64,000 nt of DNA from Affinundibacterium nitidum (GCF_014284155.1 NZ_JACOFZ010000001.1:558001-622000); one strand, 5' to 3'. Counted from the stretch's first letter, positions 28,729 to 37,587 are shown. Translations and numbers: made by a program. The notes: generated from the letters alone by a model not told the origin.

Positions 28729-29108
28729 ATGTAATCCTAAAAATCGACACAATGTTCAACGGTCGGTGATTCCAATTTAACCCAAAAACTGTCAACAGCA
28801 TTGCGCGGATTTGCTCCATGGTCAAGTTCGGTTTCTGGCCATGTTGTTTCCTCGCAGCAATCGACAAAAGCAAAAAAGATCTTCCTGCAGCGCCCGTAAT
28901 TTCGTAGACAACTCTTAAATTCCAATTTGTAGCTTGCTCTAAGGCTCGCACGAGATATTTTTCAATTAACAAAAAGGAAAATTACTTTTACGTTGAGCCT
29001 ACTCCCCGCAGTGATCAATGATAAAGGTACTGCCCTGCTCTCCTTTTGTTATGAACGGTATTAAATGGGGCAACGGAAAAGTCAATTCTGTCAAAATCAA
29101 TTGCAAAT

Positions 29109-29127
29109 GATAATGATTCTCATTTAC
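29109..29127 (+). promoter_or_regulatory. Fur box upstream of hemP
   Basis: GATAATGATTCTCATTTAC matches 15 of 19 positions of the classical Fur consensus and lies within a palindrome AAATGA...TCATTT (29105-29125). It is 35 bp before the hemP ATG, as expected for iron-repressed promoters. Confidence 0.82.
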
Positions 29128-29161
29128 AATTAAATCGAGTCAACTTCAAATTGCATAAATC

Positions 29162-29347
29162 ATGGACATTCAAGATCATCAATCACCAGAACCAATCTTA
29201 TTGAAAACGAAGCGCAACGACGGGACATCGCTGCGGCATTCGAGTAAAGATATCTTGCAAGGATTCAAAGAAATTGAAATTGAACATCAAGGCTCGATTT
29301 ATCGCTTGCGATGTACATCACTAGGAAAACTCATCCTGACAAAGTAA
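29162..29347 (+). CDS. hemP: Hemin uptake protein HemP
   Basis: The 61-residue product has the full HemP signature: DILQGFKEIEIEHQGSIYRL followed by CTSLGKLILTK at the C-terminus. In Burkholderiales the homologue HmuP is needed for expression of the outer-membrane haemin receptor and acts with Fur. The Fur box just upstream predicts derepression under iron limitation. No haem receptor or ABC transporter is in the window, so its target must be elsewhere. It opens an apparent operon with the small CxxC protein and the DUF2325 gene. Confidence 0.92.
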   Translation: MDIQDHQSPEPILLKTKRNDGTSLRHSSKDILQGFKEIEIEHQGSIYRLRCTSLGKLILTK

Positions 29348-29397
29348 CAGCATGTACACCTCTCCTCGTTTTATCCAAACCACTGATGAGATTAACC

Positions 29398-29634
29398 ATG
29401 AAAAATAAAGCCTGTCACCAAGTAAGCATTGCAAACAGCAAGTTAGGCGAGGTCATAATTTGCCCAGAATGTGGAGTAGTACACCTCAGCCTCCAGTCCA
29501 TTTCTATACGACTCGATGTCGATGCGTTTGCCGAGCTGGCACAAATGGTGACACAGGCGCAAACCATCATCGAGCATGCGAAACAGGTTTCGCAAGATCA
29601 AAGGATTCACGAAACACCACATAACATTCACTAG
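29398..29634 (+). CDS. Small CPEC-motif protein of the hemP operon
   Basis: The ATG at 29398 gives a 78-residue product with one CxxC pair (ICPECGVVHLSLQSISIRLD) followed by a helical segment (FAELAQMVTQAQTIIEHAKQ). A CxxC next to a beta-rich stretch suggests a half zinc-ribbon that could dimerise around a metal. I know this type beside hemP and DUF2325 genes in Burkholderiales but not its function. It starts 50 bp after hemP and ends 25 bp before the DUF2325 ATG, so it should share Fur control. Confidence 0.7.
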   Translation: MKNKACHQVSIANSKLGEVIICPECGVVHLSLQSISIRLDVDAFAELAQMVTQAQTIIEHAKQVSQDQRIHETPHNIH

Positions 29635-29659
29635 GTATCGTCAACACAAGGAAGCCATC

Positions 29660-30910
29660 ATGTGCGGAAAACACGCATCACTTTCAAGCTGCCATACTAC
29701 TTTCACGTCTCATACAACAGGCTCTCGACGTCGACGCTTGTGGGATTTGTCTCGCGATACGCATTGCCCCGTGATTGGTGTTTGCATTCCCTTGACGGTC
29801 TTGCGTAAATTGATGAATAAGGGCTTGGGTGGCAATGTACAAGCAGATGACTATGAAATTCATGTCGGAGCAATTGCTGAATGCAACGAACGCAATCGAA
29901 TCTCAGAAATTTTGCAAGATGACCTAGACCGTCGCTATGCACGGACCATCAAACAATTTCGCACAGCAAAGACGCAAGAGGCCTTAGTCCAAATGTGGAT
30001 TGAAGCGATTTATCAAGGTGATGTTGCAGGTGCATTTTGGGCTGGGCTAACTCATCCGCTGTGCGATATCAGGATTCAAGAAGGCATGTGCCGAGACATG
30101 CATATGCTCCAACATCAAGCTGGGGCCACCATTCGTGCGGACATCGTGCGGTTCAATGCTTTGCTAGAGGAAAACGCAATTTTGAGTCGAGAAATTGGTC
30201 GTTTTCAAGAACGTCATACCCGGCAAATCCAGGAAAAAACGCAGGACATCGAAAACCTGCAGAAAACTATCGTTCTGATGCGCGCCGAGTTGATTGGTAA
30301 AGACAGTACTATCGACTACCTTAATAAAGACTTGCAAGAGATCAGGCTCACCGTTCCTGAACTCGCAAATCGCCAAAAACTTCAACAAAAACTCAAAGAA
30401 GCACATTCCCGTAACGAAGAATTAGACGAGCAAATACGAGAACTCAAGCTACGCCTACAGACGCAACAACGCCGACATACTGCGGAGCCTTGTTCTGAAA
30501 TACCGCGACAAGAACGAGCACAAGAATCGAGTGAGTCAAGAATTCACCGAACGATTCCGATTGCACTTCACCTACAACAAAAAAATGTGCTTTGTGTAGG
30601 CGGCCGCAGCGGAAACGTCGCGAGCTACCGAGATCTAATCGAACGTGTAGGTGGTCATTTTGCGCACCACGATGGTGGCATGGAAGATAGCCCCAGTAAG
30701 CTCGATAGCAGCCTCGCTGCAGCTGATTTAGTCATCTGCCAAACTGGATGTATCAGCCACAATGCATACTGGCGCGTCAAAGAGTTTTGCAAGCGGACCG
30801 GCAAACAATGTGTGTTCGTCGAGAACCCCAGCGTGTCGTCCTTGGCGCGTGGTCTCGAGCAAGCGACTGAAGAGTTGGCGACTGAAACAGAAACCGCACG
30901 TTCCACATAG
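29660..30910 (+). CDS. DUF2325 domain protein with long coiled coil
   Basis: The 416-residue product starts at the ATG at 29660, just after a GAAG ribosome site; longer readings add a poor Arg/His-rich leader. The N-terminal part (1-165) is helical with conserved Cys/His residues. Residues about 165-285 form a long coiled coil (QEKTQDIENLQKTIVLMRAE). The C-terminal DUF2325 domain reads VLCVGGRSGNVASYRDLIER, HDGGMEDSP, QTGCISHNAYWRVK and FVENPSVSSL. It is the third gene after the Fur box. Iron-limited expression is predicted; a regulatory or structural role is possible but not established. Confidence 0.82.
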   Translation: MCGKHASLSSCHTTFTSHTTGSRRRRLWDLSRDTHCPVIGVCIPLTVLRKLMNKGLGGNVQADDYEIHVGAIAECNERNRISEILQDDLDRRYARTIKQFRTAKTQEALVQMWIEAIYQGDVAGAFWAGLTHPLCDIRIQEGMCRDMHMLQHQAGATIRADIVRFNALLEENAILSREIGRFQERHTRQIQEKTQDIENLQKTIVLMRAELIGKDSTIDYLNKDLQEIRLTVPELANRQKLQQKLKEAHSRNEELDEQIRELKLRLQTQQRRHTAEPCSEIPRQERAQESSESRIHRTIPIALHLQQKNVLCVGGRSGNVASYRDLIERVGGHFAHHDGGMEDSPSKLDSSLAAADLVICQTGCISHNAYWRVKEFCKRTGKQCVFVENPSVSSLARGLEQATEELATETETARST

Positions 30911-31084
30911 ACAGCTTTGTTCGAGACAACCAAGTTCGAACATGCCAAGCACAACCTTTAACGACGAATGGCGCCGCTTGCGACCACAGTTTCAAAATCA
31001 AGTGCGATGAAAGGTGAATTGAAGGAACGCTGATATACAGGCGTATCAGTTGAATACTAATCGGCACTTAAAAAAGGAGTATGT

Positions 31085-31372
31085 ATGAGCACACTAGCAA
31101 TCTGTATTTTTATCCTAAGCACCATCATTGCAACTAGTTTGGCTTACCTTTGCCTCCAAAATCAGCGTCTGTTGACAAAACCCCTTACCACGATACCTTG
31201 GATGAGCTGCGCCGCTTTGGTACATCTAAACGCCTTCTTTACTGCGCATACTTACATCGGTCCTTGGAAAGCCCTCGCAGTGATGGGATTAGCAAATGCA
31301 ATCATGTTAGTTCTGATTTCATTCTTCGATAGCTTTCTGAGAAAGCGTCGCTCCACAGCGAATTACGGCTAA
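31085..31372 (+). CDS. Small three-helix membrane protein
   Basis: A strong AAAAAAGGAG lies 7-8 nt before the ATG. The 95-residue product has three hydrophobic segments (about 5-24, 38-56 and 63-83) and a basic C-terminus (RKRRSTANYG), suggesting an inner-membrane protein with a cytoplasmic tail. Its layout loosely resembles the small DUF3325-type membrane proteins found near iron-uptake genes, but I see no firm signature. It lies 174 bp after the DUF2325 gene on the same strand and could belong to the same iron-responsive region. Confidence 0.6.
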   Translation: MSTLAICIFILSTIIATSLAYLCLQNQRLLTKPLTTIPWMSCAALVHLNAFFTAHTYIGPWKALAVMGLANAIMLVLISFFDSFLRKRRSTANYG

Positions 31373-31648
31373 ACGATTCATCTCAAAAAACCATACTATC
31401 GCCGCCACACAAGGTCCGTCGAAATTGAATATGGTACAAGCCAGCGCTATGCGGAAACCACTGCACAGTGGTCGCAAGCGCACGAAATTTGACTCGATGA
31501 GGGCACCTGCACCTACATACTTCGCGGCTTGGCGCCACCAGTTTCCAGAAGCACATATACCTTAGTGCACGAATCATGCTCGTGTAAATCTATATTTCGA
31601 GGAAAGACAAGTCTCGGACGGATACCTTGAACGTAATAAATGTGTTGC

Positions 31649-32806
31649 CTATTGTTGCTGTGTGGCGCAATGTATACCACCGCCACCCGCAGAGATGGGA
31701 TCAATATTCAATGCAATGACTCGTCGGTTTGGAAAGGCTTTCTCTAGAGTTGCCTTGGCTAAGGCGTCTGTTTCCATATCACCAAATTGGGGCATGATAA
31801 CGGCGCCATTGACAACATAGAAATTGATGTAGCCTGCTGCAAATTCCTTACTCTCATAATCGGAACGCACTTTAGATGGTGCATCTAGCACTAGTACATT
31901 GAATGGATTCCCTTTAGCATCTGTTGATTTCTTTAGAATGTCTAAATGTAGGCGAGTGATCGCATAATCATAAGATGCTTGATCATGCTCTAAGCCTGCT
32001 ATCACCACACCGGGGCTCGCAAAACGTGCATAAAAGTCGGTATGCCCATCAGTGATATCCTTACCCGCAATACCTGGCAACCAGATCACTTTTTGTATCC
32101 CCAAAAGTTTTTTTAATTCCGCCTCACAGGCAACTTTGCTCACACCGGGGTTGCGATTTGGGTTCAGTACACCACTTTCCGTGATGATCGCTGTCCCTTG
32201 CCCGTCGACCTCAATCCCACCGCCTTCTAAGACGAGCTTGGTATTCAACATCGTTCGTCCAGACAACTCGCACACCTTCTTCGAAACACCAGCATCGCGT
32301 TGGTAGCTCTGCTTCTTTCCCCATCCATTAAAGTTGAAGTTCACGCCAGCTTGCTCACCTCGATTGTTTTTCACAAATACCGGCCCTGTATCGCGTATCC
32401 ATAAATCATCGATCTCAGCTATATGCAAGGTCACACGCGGATCAAGTTTTTGTTTAGCCAAGGTATAGTCGTTCGCATTGACCAACATATTTACTGGCTC
32501 AAACTGCACAATCGCATTCGCAATGTTGGCTAAGGTATTTTTTACTGGCATAGCCAACTCAGGGCCCCACACATTCGCGTTAGCGACAAAAGCCATCCAG
32601 GTTGCCGTATGCGGTTCAGCTTCGTCGGGCATACGCCAGCCTTTCAGGTTGTTTTCCGGAGTTGATGCCGTTGCCCCAGTAGATGAAGAAGGGGATGATG
32701 TGCTTTCCGCCCGAGCATCTTCACCACCGCAAGCAGCTAACATAGAAGCCAAGCTCATGCTTGCTCCCAATTGCAAGAATCTTCTACGTGTATTCATTTG
32801 ATTCAT
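31649..32806 (-). CDS. Exported agmatine deiminase / peptidyl-arginine deiminase family protein
   Basis: The 385-residue product has the guanidine-modifying fold of the agmatine deiminase family: DLWIRDTGPVFV, LEGGGIEVDGQG, DGHTDFYARF and a C-terminal GGGIHCATQQQ with the nucleophile Cys380. It would hydrolyse agmatine or a related guanidino compound to the N-carbamoyl product and ammonia. Unlike the usual cytoplasmic enzyme it begins with a twin-arginine signal (NTRRRFLQLG) followed by a lipobox LAAC, then a Ser/Thr/Ala-rich spacer, so it is probably a Tat-exported lipoprotein. It is divergent from a LysR regulator across 150 bp. No polyamine pathway genes are adjacent. Confidence 0.85.
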   Translation of the reverse strand: MNQMNTRRRFLQLGASMSLASMLAACGGEDARAESTSSPSSSTGATASTPENNLKGWRMPDEAEPHTATWMAFVANANVWGPELAMPVKNTLANIANAIVQFEPVNMLVNANDYTLAKQKLDPRVTLHIAEIDDLWIRDTGPVFVKNNRGEQAGVNFNFNGWGKKQSYQRDAGVSKKVCELSGRTMLNTKLVLEGGGIEVDGQGTAIITESGVLNPNRNPGVSKVACEAELKKLLGIQKVIWLPGIAGKDITDGHTDFYARFASPGVVIAGLEHDQASYDYAITRLHLDILKKSTDAKGNPFNVLVLDAPSKVRSDYESKEFAAGYINFYVVNGAVIMPQFGDMETDALAKATLEKAFPNRRVIALNIDPISAGGGGIHCATQQQ

Positions 32807-32912
32807 CTTTCATCTATTCAATTAAACGGGTCGACCTATCAGCAGTTTGCCGCAAGAAAAGGCGGGCTGAGATTCAATAAATGAGAGTATAAAACCAAAT
32901 TAAATTGAGATA

Positions 32913-32943
32913 TATTGATCTTTATTGCCACAATTAATCAATA
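32913..32943. promoter_or_regulatory. Inverted repeat in divergent LysR/deiminase promoter region
   Basis: A perfect TATTGAT / ATCAATA pair spaced by 17 bp lies just before the LysR ATG, in the region shared with the agmatine-deiminase-like gene. Its place suits a LysR-type autoregulatory operator. This is inference from position and symmetry only. Confidence 0.45.
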
Positions 32944-32956
32944 AATCTCATACCTT

Positions 32957-33844
32957 ATGAAAAATATACCCTCATTACGCCATCTAGTGGGATTTGAAGC
33001 AGCAGCACGCTTAGGCAACTTCTCAAGAGCGGCGGAAGAATTGCATCTATCGCAGTCAGCGATAAGTCATCAAGTTCAACAATTGGAAGAGCAACTAGGC
33101 CAGCCTATGTTCCATCGCGTTGGGCGCGGCGTTGAATTGACTGTGGCAGGCGAGGTGCTCTTTCAAACCGTACAAAAATCACTCCACACTTTAAATCAAG
33201 GATTAAATCGAATAACGACATATCTTGACCCGGGCTTAATCGTAATTGTCGCTCCCGCCCCTTTTATCCAAGGTTGGTTGCAAGGCAAAATCAATGAGGC
33301 GCAAGAACAGGACCCATCGCTATTGCCCGTCTTATCAACGGATCAAACGGCAAGATTCATTGATGAAGTTGATGTGGATATTCATATCAGTGAATATCCT
33401 TTGAAGCATGCCAATGTGGAGGAGTGTCCACTGTTTCAGGATGAATGGATAGTCGTGGCAAACCCAAAATTGGCGAACAAAATCGATATGAATAATTTGA
33501 AAAACTTACGACTATTTTGTTTGGAGAAAAGCCTAGCTGATGACAGCATTAACAATCAATTACAAGAGCAGCTCAGCCCTTGCAAAAAAGCAGGGTTCTA
33601 CGATGATATCTGTTTACTCGTCAACGTCATTAAGCAGCAACAGGGTATCGCCTGTGTCCCTTATTCCGCCGTCGCACGCGATATTGAATTGGGCGCCCTA
33701 ACCCGCCTCCCCTTCTTCGCTAGTAGCCCAAGTCGCACATGGTGGATTTCGCGCATGGCCGGAGAAACGCGCTCGACGAAAGTCGTTGAACTATTTAACT
33801 ATTTGCTTAGAGATAGGGAGAGACTGGGAAATCTAGACAGATAA
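32957..33844 (+). CDS. LysR-family transcriptional regulator (GcvA-like)
   Basis: The 295-residue product has an N-terminal winged HTH (LRHLVGFEAAARLGNFSRAA, LSQSAISHQVQQLEEQLGQP) and a LysR substrate-binding domain that ends in RTWWISRMAGETRS. The first residues PSLRHLVGFEAAAR resemble the GcvA branch. It is divergently transcribed from the exported agmatine-deiminase-like gene, the usual layout for a LysR regulator and its target. The inducer might be the enzyme's substrate or product; that is inference. Confidence 0.88.
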   Translation: MKNIPSLRHLVGFEAAARLGNFSRAAEELHLSQSAISHQVQQLEEQLGQPMFHRVGRGVELTVAGEVLFQTVQKSLHTLNQGLNRITTYLDPGLIVIVAPAPFIQGWLQGKINEAQEQDPSLLPVLSTDQTARFIDEVDVDIHISEYPLKHANVEECPLFQDEWIVVANPKLANKIDMNNLKNLRLFCLEKSLADDSINNQLQEQLSPCKKAGFYDDICLLVNVIKQQQGIACVPYSAVARDIELGALTRLPFFASSPSRTWWISRMAGETRSTKVVELFNYLLRDRERLGNLDR

Positions 33845-33958
33845 TCCAAATAATTTCACATATATATCCTCTAGGTGAATTGAAGCAATCTCTTTTGCTC
33901 AATGACAGCGTTCATCACTGCTGAACGTCTCAATCACATTCACTGAAAGGAATACTTA

Positions 33959-34330
33959 ATGACTAAGCAATGTCCAAGTTGCGGATCAACGCAAGTCAGC
34001 AGTGCGAATTACGGCAGAAAAATTGGCGGTACAGTTGGCACCGTTGGTGGCGCGGCAGCTGGGGCTGCTGGTGCCCTTAGCGGCGCTGAGGCGGGTACGA
34101 GTATCGGATTTATCTTCGGACCCACTGGCGCTGTATTAGGCGGTCTAGCAGGTGCTCTATTTGGCGCACTAATTGGTGGTTCTACCGGGTGCGTCGCTGG
34201 CGTTAAACTAGGTGAAACCTTTGATGACCACATCTTCACGCATCATCAGTGCTCAAGTTGCGGTCATGAATTTAACTTGAGCACAGAAGCCCCTTCTTCA
34301 CCAAGTTCTAGCAATACCCATTCCACTTAG
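33959..34330 (+). CDS. Glycine-zipper protein flanked by two CxxC zinc-ribbon halves
   Basis: The 123-residue product starts with CPSCGSTQVSS, continues through a 75-residue Gly/Ala-rich region of repeated GxxxG motifs (GGTVGTVGGAAAG, GGLAGALFGALIGG) and ends with HHQCSSCGHEFNL. The two CxxC pairs could close as one zinc ribbon, holding the Gly-zipper hairpin as a membrane-inserting loop. There is no signal peptide. An AAAGGAA lies before the ATG. Nearby genes give no partner: LysR upstream, DUF932 downstream. Its role is unknown. Confidence 0.7.
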   Translation: MTKQCPSCGSTQVSSANYGRKIGGTVGTVGGAAAGAAGALSGAEAGTSIGFIFGPTGAVLGGLAGALFGALIGGSTGCVAGVKLGETFDDHIFTHHQCSSCGHEFNLSTEAPSSPSSSNTHST

Positions 34331-34466
34331 TTCGCAACACTTCTATCGTTCATTTCTTAGACGATCTGTCTTTCTTTGCAGTCCCGCCCCCATTTACGAC
34401 ATTCAATTGCATTTTGCATTTGGATGCCGCTTTACACCTATTCATTACTTTAAAAAAGGAATCATC

Positions 34467-35426
34467 ATGGCACATCATGTTCACTCTATGGCGTACGTCA
34501 ACGAAGTACCTTGGCATGGTCTCGGCAATCAACTTACCAAAAAGCAGTCCATCGAAGTATGGGCACAGCAAGCAGGAATGGCATTTGACATCAAGGAGTC
34601 ACCTGTTCGCTTTATGACCGAGAGCGCTGGAAGCCTCGGCGCGATCATGTCGTTTCCAGAACAAAAAGTTTTATATCGCTCCGATACGAAAGCTGCTTTG
34701 TCTGTCGTCTCGAATCGATATCAAGTTGTGCAACCTCGTGAGATCTTAGAGTTCTATCGCGACTTAACAGAAATTTCTGGCTTTGAACTCGAAACCGCAG
34801 GCGTTCTAAAAGAAGGTCGCAAGGTTTGGGCACTAGCCAAGACCAATCATTCAACAGAATTGAAAGGCAAAGACACGGTAAATGGCTACCTATTGTTAGC
34901 GACCGCATGCGATGGGACACTAGCAACTACAGCGCAATTTACGAGCGTCAGAGTATGTTGCCACAATACGCTCGCTGTTGCGCTAAACGGCAGCAACAAC
35001 GCGATCAAAGTGCCACATAACACGACTTTTGATGCACAAACAGTTAAGCGTCAATTAGGAATTTCGGTAACGTCTTGGGATGAATTTATGTACAGGATGA
35101 AAATGCTTTCAGAGCGAAAACTGAAATCAATTGAAGTCTCTCGATTCCTACTTAACGTCTTCACAGATTCTAATTCAGCGTCAACGGGACTCTCGAATGA
35201 ACGTGCAATTAAGAAGGTAGAAGAGCTTTTCAATGGACAAGGGAAAGGCTCAGAACTAGCTTCGTCGAAAAACTCAAGTTGGGGGATACTCAATGCGGTG
35301 ACCCAATACGTTGATCATGAACGTCGTGCAAAGTCGATAGACCATCGCTTAGACTCGGCTTGGTTCGGAAATGGAGCCTCGATAAAGCAAAAAGCGATGG
35401 ATCAAGCCATATTAACAATTAATTAA
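34467..35426 (+). CDS. DUF932 domain protein (phage/plasmid-related)
   Basis: The ATG at 34467, with AAAAAAGGA upstream, gives 319 residues starting MAHHVHSMAYVNEVPWHG, the typical opening of the phage/plasmid-like DUF932 family. Other marks are YRSDTKAALSVVSNRYQVVQ and GRKVWALAKTN. The family occurs on plasmids, phages and islands next to YqaJ nucleases; its biochemical role is not known. Here it heads a three-gene block (DUF932, YqaJ, Gp3-like factor) separated by hairpins. The block looks like an early recombination or replication module taken from a phage or plasmid. Confidence 0.85.
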   Translation: MAHHVHSMAYVNEVPWHGLGNQLTKKQSIEVWAQQAGMAFDIKESPVRFMTESAGSLGAIMSFPEQKVLYRSDTKAALSVVSNRYQVVQPREILEFYRDLTEISGFELETAGVLKEGRKVWALAKTNHSTELKGKDTVNGYLLLATACDGTLATTAQFTSVRVCCHNTLAVALNGSNNAIKVPHNTTFDAQTVKRQLGISVTSWDEFMYRMKMLSERKLKSIEVSRFLLNVFTDSNSASTGLSNERAIKKVEELFNGQGKGSELASSKNSSWGILNAVTQYVDHERRAKSIDHRLDSAWFGNGASIKQKAMDQAILTIN

Positions 35427-35511
35427 CACCAACATCAATCCCACAATCATTCAACAACAGATCGTGTCTTTCGGCATTATGGGCACAATAAACTGAAAAT
35501 GCTAAATCCCT

Positions 35512-35544
35512 GCCCGGTCGAGTGAATGCTCGCCGGGCTTTTTA
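35512..35544 (+). terminator. Intrinsic terminator between DUF932 and YqaJ genes
   Basis: GCCCGG-t-CGAG pairs with CTCG-CCGGGC around a 6-nt loop, followed by TTTTTTATTTT. It lies 21 bp before the YqaJ ATG, so YqaJ needs read-through or antitermination; no promoter is obvious between them. Confidence 0.8.
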
Positions 35545-35565
35545 TTTTGTCGATGGAGAAATCAC

Positions 35566-36576
35566 ATGATGCACATAGCTAAGAAAACAGAGCCATCAAA
35601 ATCAAAACGTCCAGCACTTCGCCTTGTAAAAACTCAAGACTTAAGTCGTGACGAATGGTTAGAAGTCAGAAAACGTGGAATTGGTAGCAGCGATGCTGGC
35701 ACCGCTGTCGGCCTCAATCCTTATCAATCACCTTTAGAATTATGGATGAACAAAACGGGTCGTGATGGCGATATGTCTAAGAGTGATCCTAATGACGAAA
35801 CAAGCCCGACGTACTGGGGGAGCTTACTAGAACCCATCGTCGCAGCGCACTACACCAAGCGTACAGGCAATCGTGTTCGCAAGATCAACGCTGTCTTACA
35901 GCATCCTAATCCAGACTATGCTTGGATGTTAGCGAACATAGATCGCGAAGTCGTTGGCGCGAATGATGTGCAAATCCTTGAATGCAAGACCGCTGGTGAG
36001 TTTGGTGCACGCCTGTGGAGAGATGGTGTACCGGATTACGTCGTTTGTCAGGTTCAGCATCAACTTGCTGTCACTGGTAAATCTGCTGCTGATGTTTGTG
36101 TGCTTATTTGTGGTCAAGAAATTCGCATTTACCGCATACAGCGGGACGACGAATTGATTGCACGATTAATCGAGTTGGAACGTCAGTTTTGGCGCTACGT
36201 CGAAACCGATACACCACCACCTGCTGATGGTTCTGAATCGGCAGATCGCGCTCTACGCTACCTTTATCCAAAAGACGCTGGCAACACGATCAATTTTTCT
36301 GACGATACTGAAATGTCTGCCACGTTCGCTGACTTGGTCAACTTACGTGCAGACATTTCCAATCGTGAAGAGTTGGAATCACTGTTGAAACAAAAGATTC
36401 AAGAGAAGATGGGGGACGCGAGCGTCGCGATTTTTGAATCGGGAAAAGTAAGTTTCAAGCGATCAAAAGACAGCCATGGCATCGACATGAACGCATTACT
36501 TCAAGACCAGCCCGACCTTGCCGATCGCTATCCATTGGTTAAACCTGGCAGTCGACGATTCTTAGTTTCCACCTAA
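35566..36576 (+). CDS. YqaJ-family viral recombinase / phage-type endonuclease
   Basis: The 336-residue product has the lambda-exonuclease-like PD-(D/E)XK fold. It opens with RDEWLEVRKRGIGSSDAGTA, then has YWGSLLEPIVAAHYTKRTG, MLANIDREV, the catalytic ILECKTAGEFG and QVQHQLAVTGKSAADV. These are the acidic and lysine active-site elements of YqaJ enzymes, which resect DNA for single-strand annealing. The C-terminal 100 residues are helical. Two ATGs in tandem can serve as start. No annealing protein is seen beside it; the downstream Gp3-like gene takes that position. Confidence 0.9.
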   Translation: MMHIAKKTEPSKSKRPALRLVKTQDLSRDEWLEVRKRGIGSSDAGTAVGLNPYQSPLELWMNKTGRDGDMSKSDPNDETSPTYWGSLLEPIVAAHYTKRTGNRVRKINAVLQHPNPDYAWMLANIDREVVGANDVQILECKTAGEFGARLWRDGVPDYVVCQVQHQLAVTGKSAADVCVLICGQEIRIYRIQRDDELIARLIELERQFWRYVETDTPPPADGSESADRALRYLYPKDAGNTINFSDDTEMSATFADLVNLRADISNREELESLLKQKIQEKMGDASVAIFESGKVSFKRSKDSHGIDMNALLQDQPDLADRYPLVKPGSRRFLVST

Positions 36577-36601
36577 TCTCCACGTAATTTTCTTTTACAT
36601 C

Positions 36602-36633
36602 GCCTACGACCACTTGGATGTAGGCATTTTTTT
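36602..36633 (+). terminator. Intrinsic terminator between YqaJ and Gp3-like genes
   Basis: GCCTAC...GTAGGC forms a 6-bp stem followed by A and T8. It ends 12 bp before the next ATG, repeating the layout seen upstream of the YqaJ gene. Confidence 0.7.
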
Positions 36634-36645
36634 TAAGGATTCATC

Positions 36646-37587
36646 ATGATACGAGGACTCGCGATTACCCCTCCAACTTTAGGACGTATTTCCATTGGTA
36701 GCATTGTCGAAAAAAATGGCAAACGCCTGCCTGTCAAAGAAGATTACTTCACCATCACATCCAATGTGCAAAACAAGGACGGTTGGATCAAACATCCATT
36801 GAACGACGAATTAATCAAGTCAGCAGGGCAAGACAAGCTCCGTTCGATTCCGGTTCGCTTACTCTTTAGTGATCCAGATCTCAATCTACGTGCGGAGTAC
36901 AGTATGTTTGATCGACAAACTGGACGACCGCTATGCGTAGGCAATGGCGAGACTTGTCGGCGCTATACAGAGACTGGCATCCAAAGCCTACCTTGTCCCT
37001 CACCGGATCTCTGTGAATTAGCCAAGGGTGGACGCTGCAAACCGTTTGGTCGGCTGAACGTTCAAATTGGAGACGACGATACATTGGGCACTTTCATTTT
37101 TCGGACGACAGGGTTTAACAGCATTCGCACATTGACCGCTCGTCTCAATTATCTTCGAGCGGTGTCAGGCGGCCTTCTGGCTTGTCTCCCGCTGCAATTG
37201 AAACTAAGAGGTAAAAGCACAACGATGAGCCATCGCAGCACGATTTACTTCGTCGATCTCACGACACGTGATGGAATGAGTTTGGAGGCATCTATCGCTG
37301 CAGCCAAGGATCTTGACAAGGCACGAAAGGAAGCTGGCTTTGATCAATTAGCATTGGATCGCGCGGCGCTCGATGGTTTTGCGAATGGGGCGTTTGAAGA
37401 AGATACTGACGAAGTGATGGCGATTACCGAGGAGTTTTATTCTGAAGAAGAGCATAACACTCCACATCAAGCGATGATCGTCAGTAATGCAAAGTCGACG
37501 GCATCGACAAAACCGAGCGTTAAAGAACAGTTGATGACAAAGGCTTCCTTGCTATCCTCAAAAGCGACTCCACTTAGCGCCGCCTAA
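36646..37587 (+). CDS. Gp3-like recombination directionality factor / metal-binding phage-plasmid protein
   Basis: The 313-residue product begins MIRGLAITPPTLGRISIGSI, like the phage and ICE proteins labelled hydrolase or metal-binding protein and the Gp3-like directionality family. A cysteine-rich middle (GETCRRY, LPCPSPDLCELAKGGRCKPFG) could bind a metal. RTTGFNSIRTLTARLNYLRA and the SGGLLACLPLQLKLRGK segment are family-typical. The tail is acidic. In serine-integrase phages Gp3 drives excision; this island has a tyrosine integrase, so here the protein may serve another recombination role with YqaJ. Its stop overlaps the convergent XRE gene by 4 bp. Confidence 0.7.
   Translation: MIRGLAITPPTLGRISIGSIVEKNGKRLPVKEDYFTITSNVQNKDGWIKHPLNDELIKSAGQDKLRSIPVRLLFSDPDLNLRAEYSMFDRQTGRPLCVGNGETCRRYTETGIQSLPCPSPDLCELAKGGRCKPFGRLNVQIGDDDTLGTFIFRTTGFNSIRTLTARLNYLRAVSGGLLACLPLQLKLRGKSTTMSHRSTIYFVDLTTRDGMSLEASIAAAKDLDKARKEAGFDQLALDRAALDGFANGAFEEDTDEVMAITEEFYSEEEHNTPHQAMIVSNAKSTASTKPSVKEQLMTKASLLSSKATPLSAA

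Noticed and set aside
31373-31648. Open frames between the small membrane protein and the deiminase gene
   Set aside because: They have no ribosome-binding site, no family resemblance and overlap each other on one strand; I treat the stretch as non-coding.
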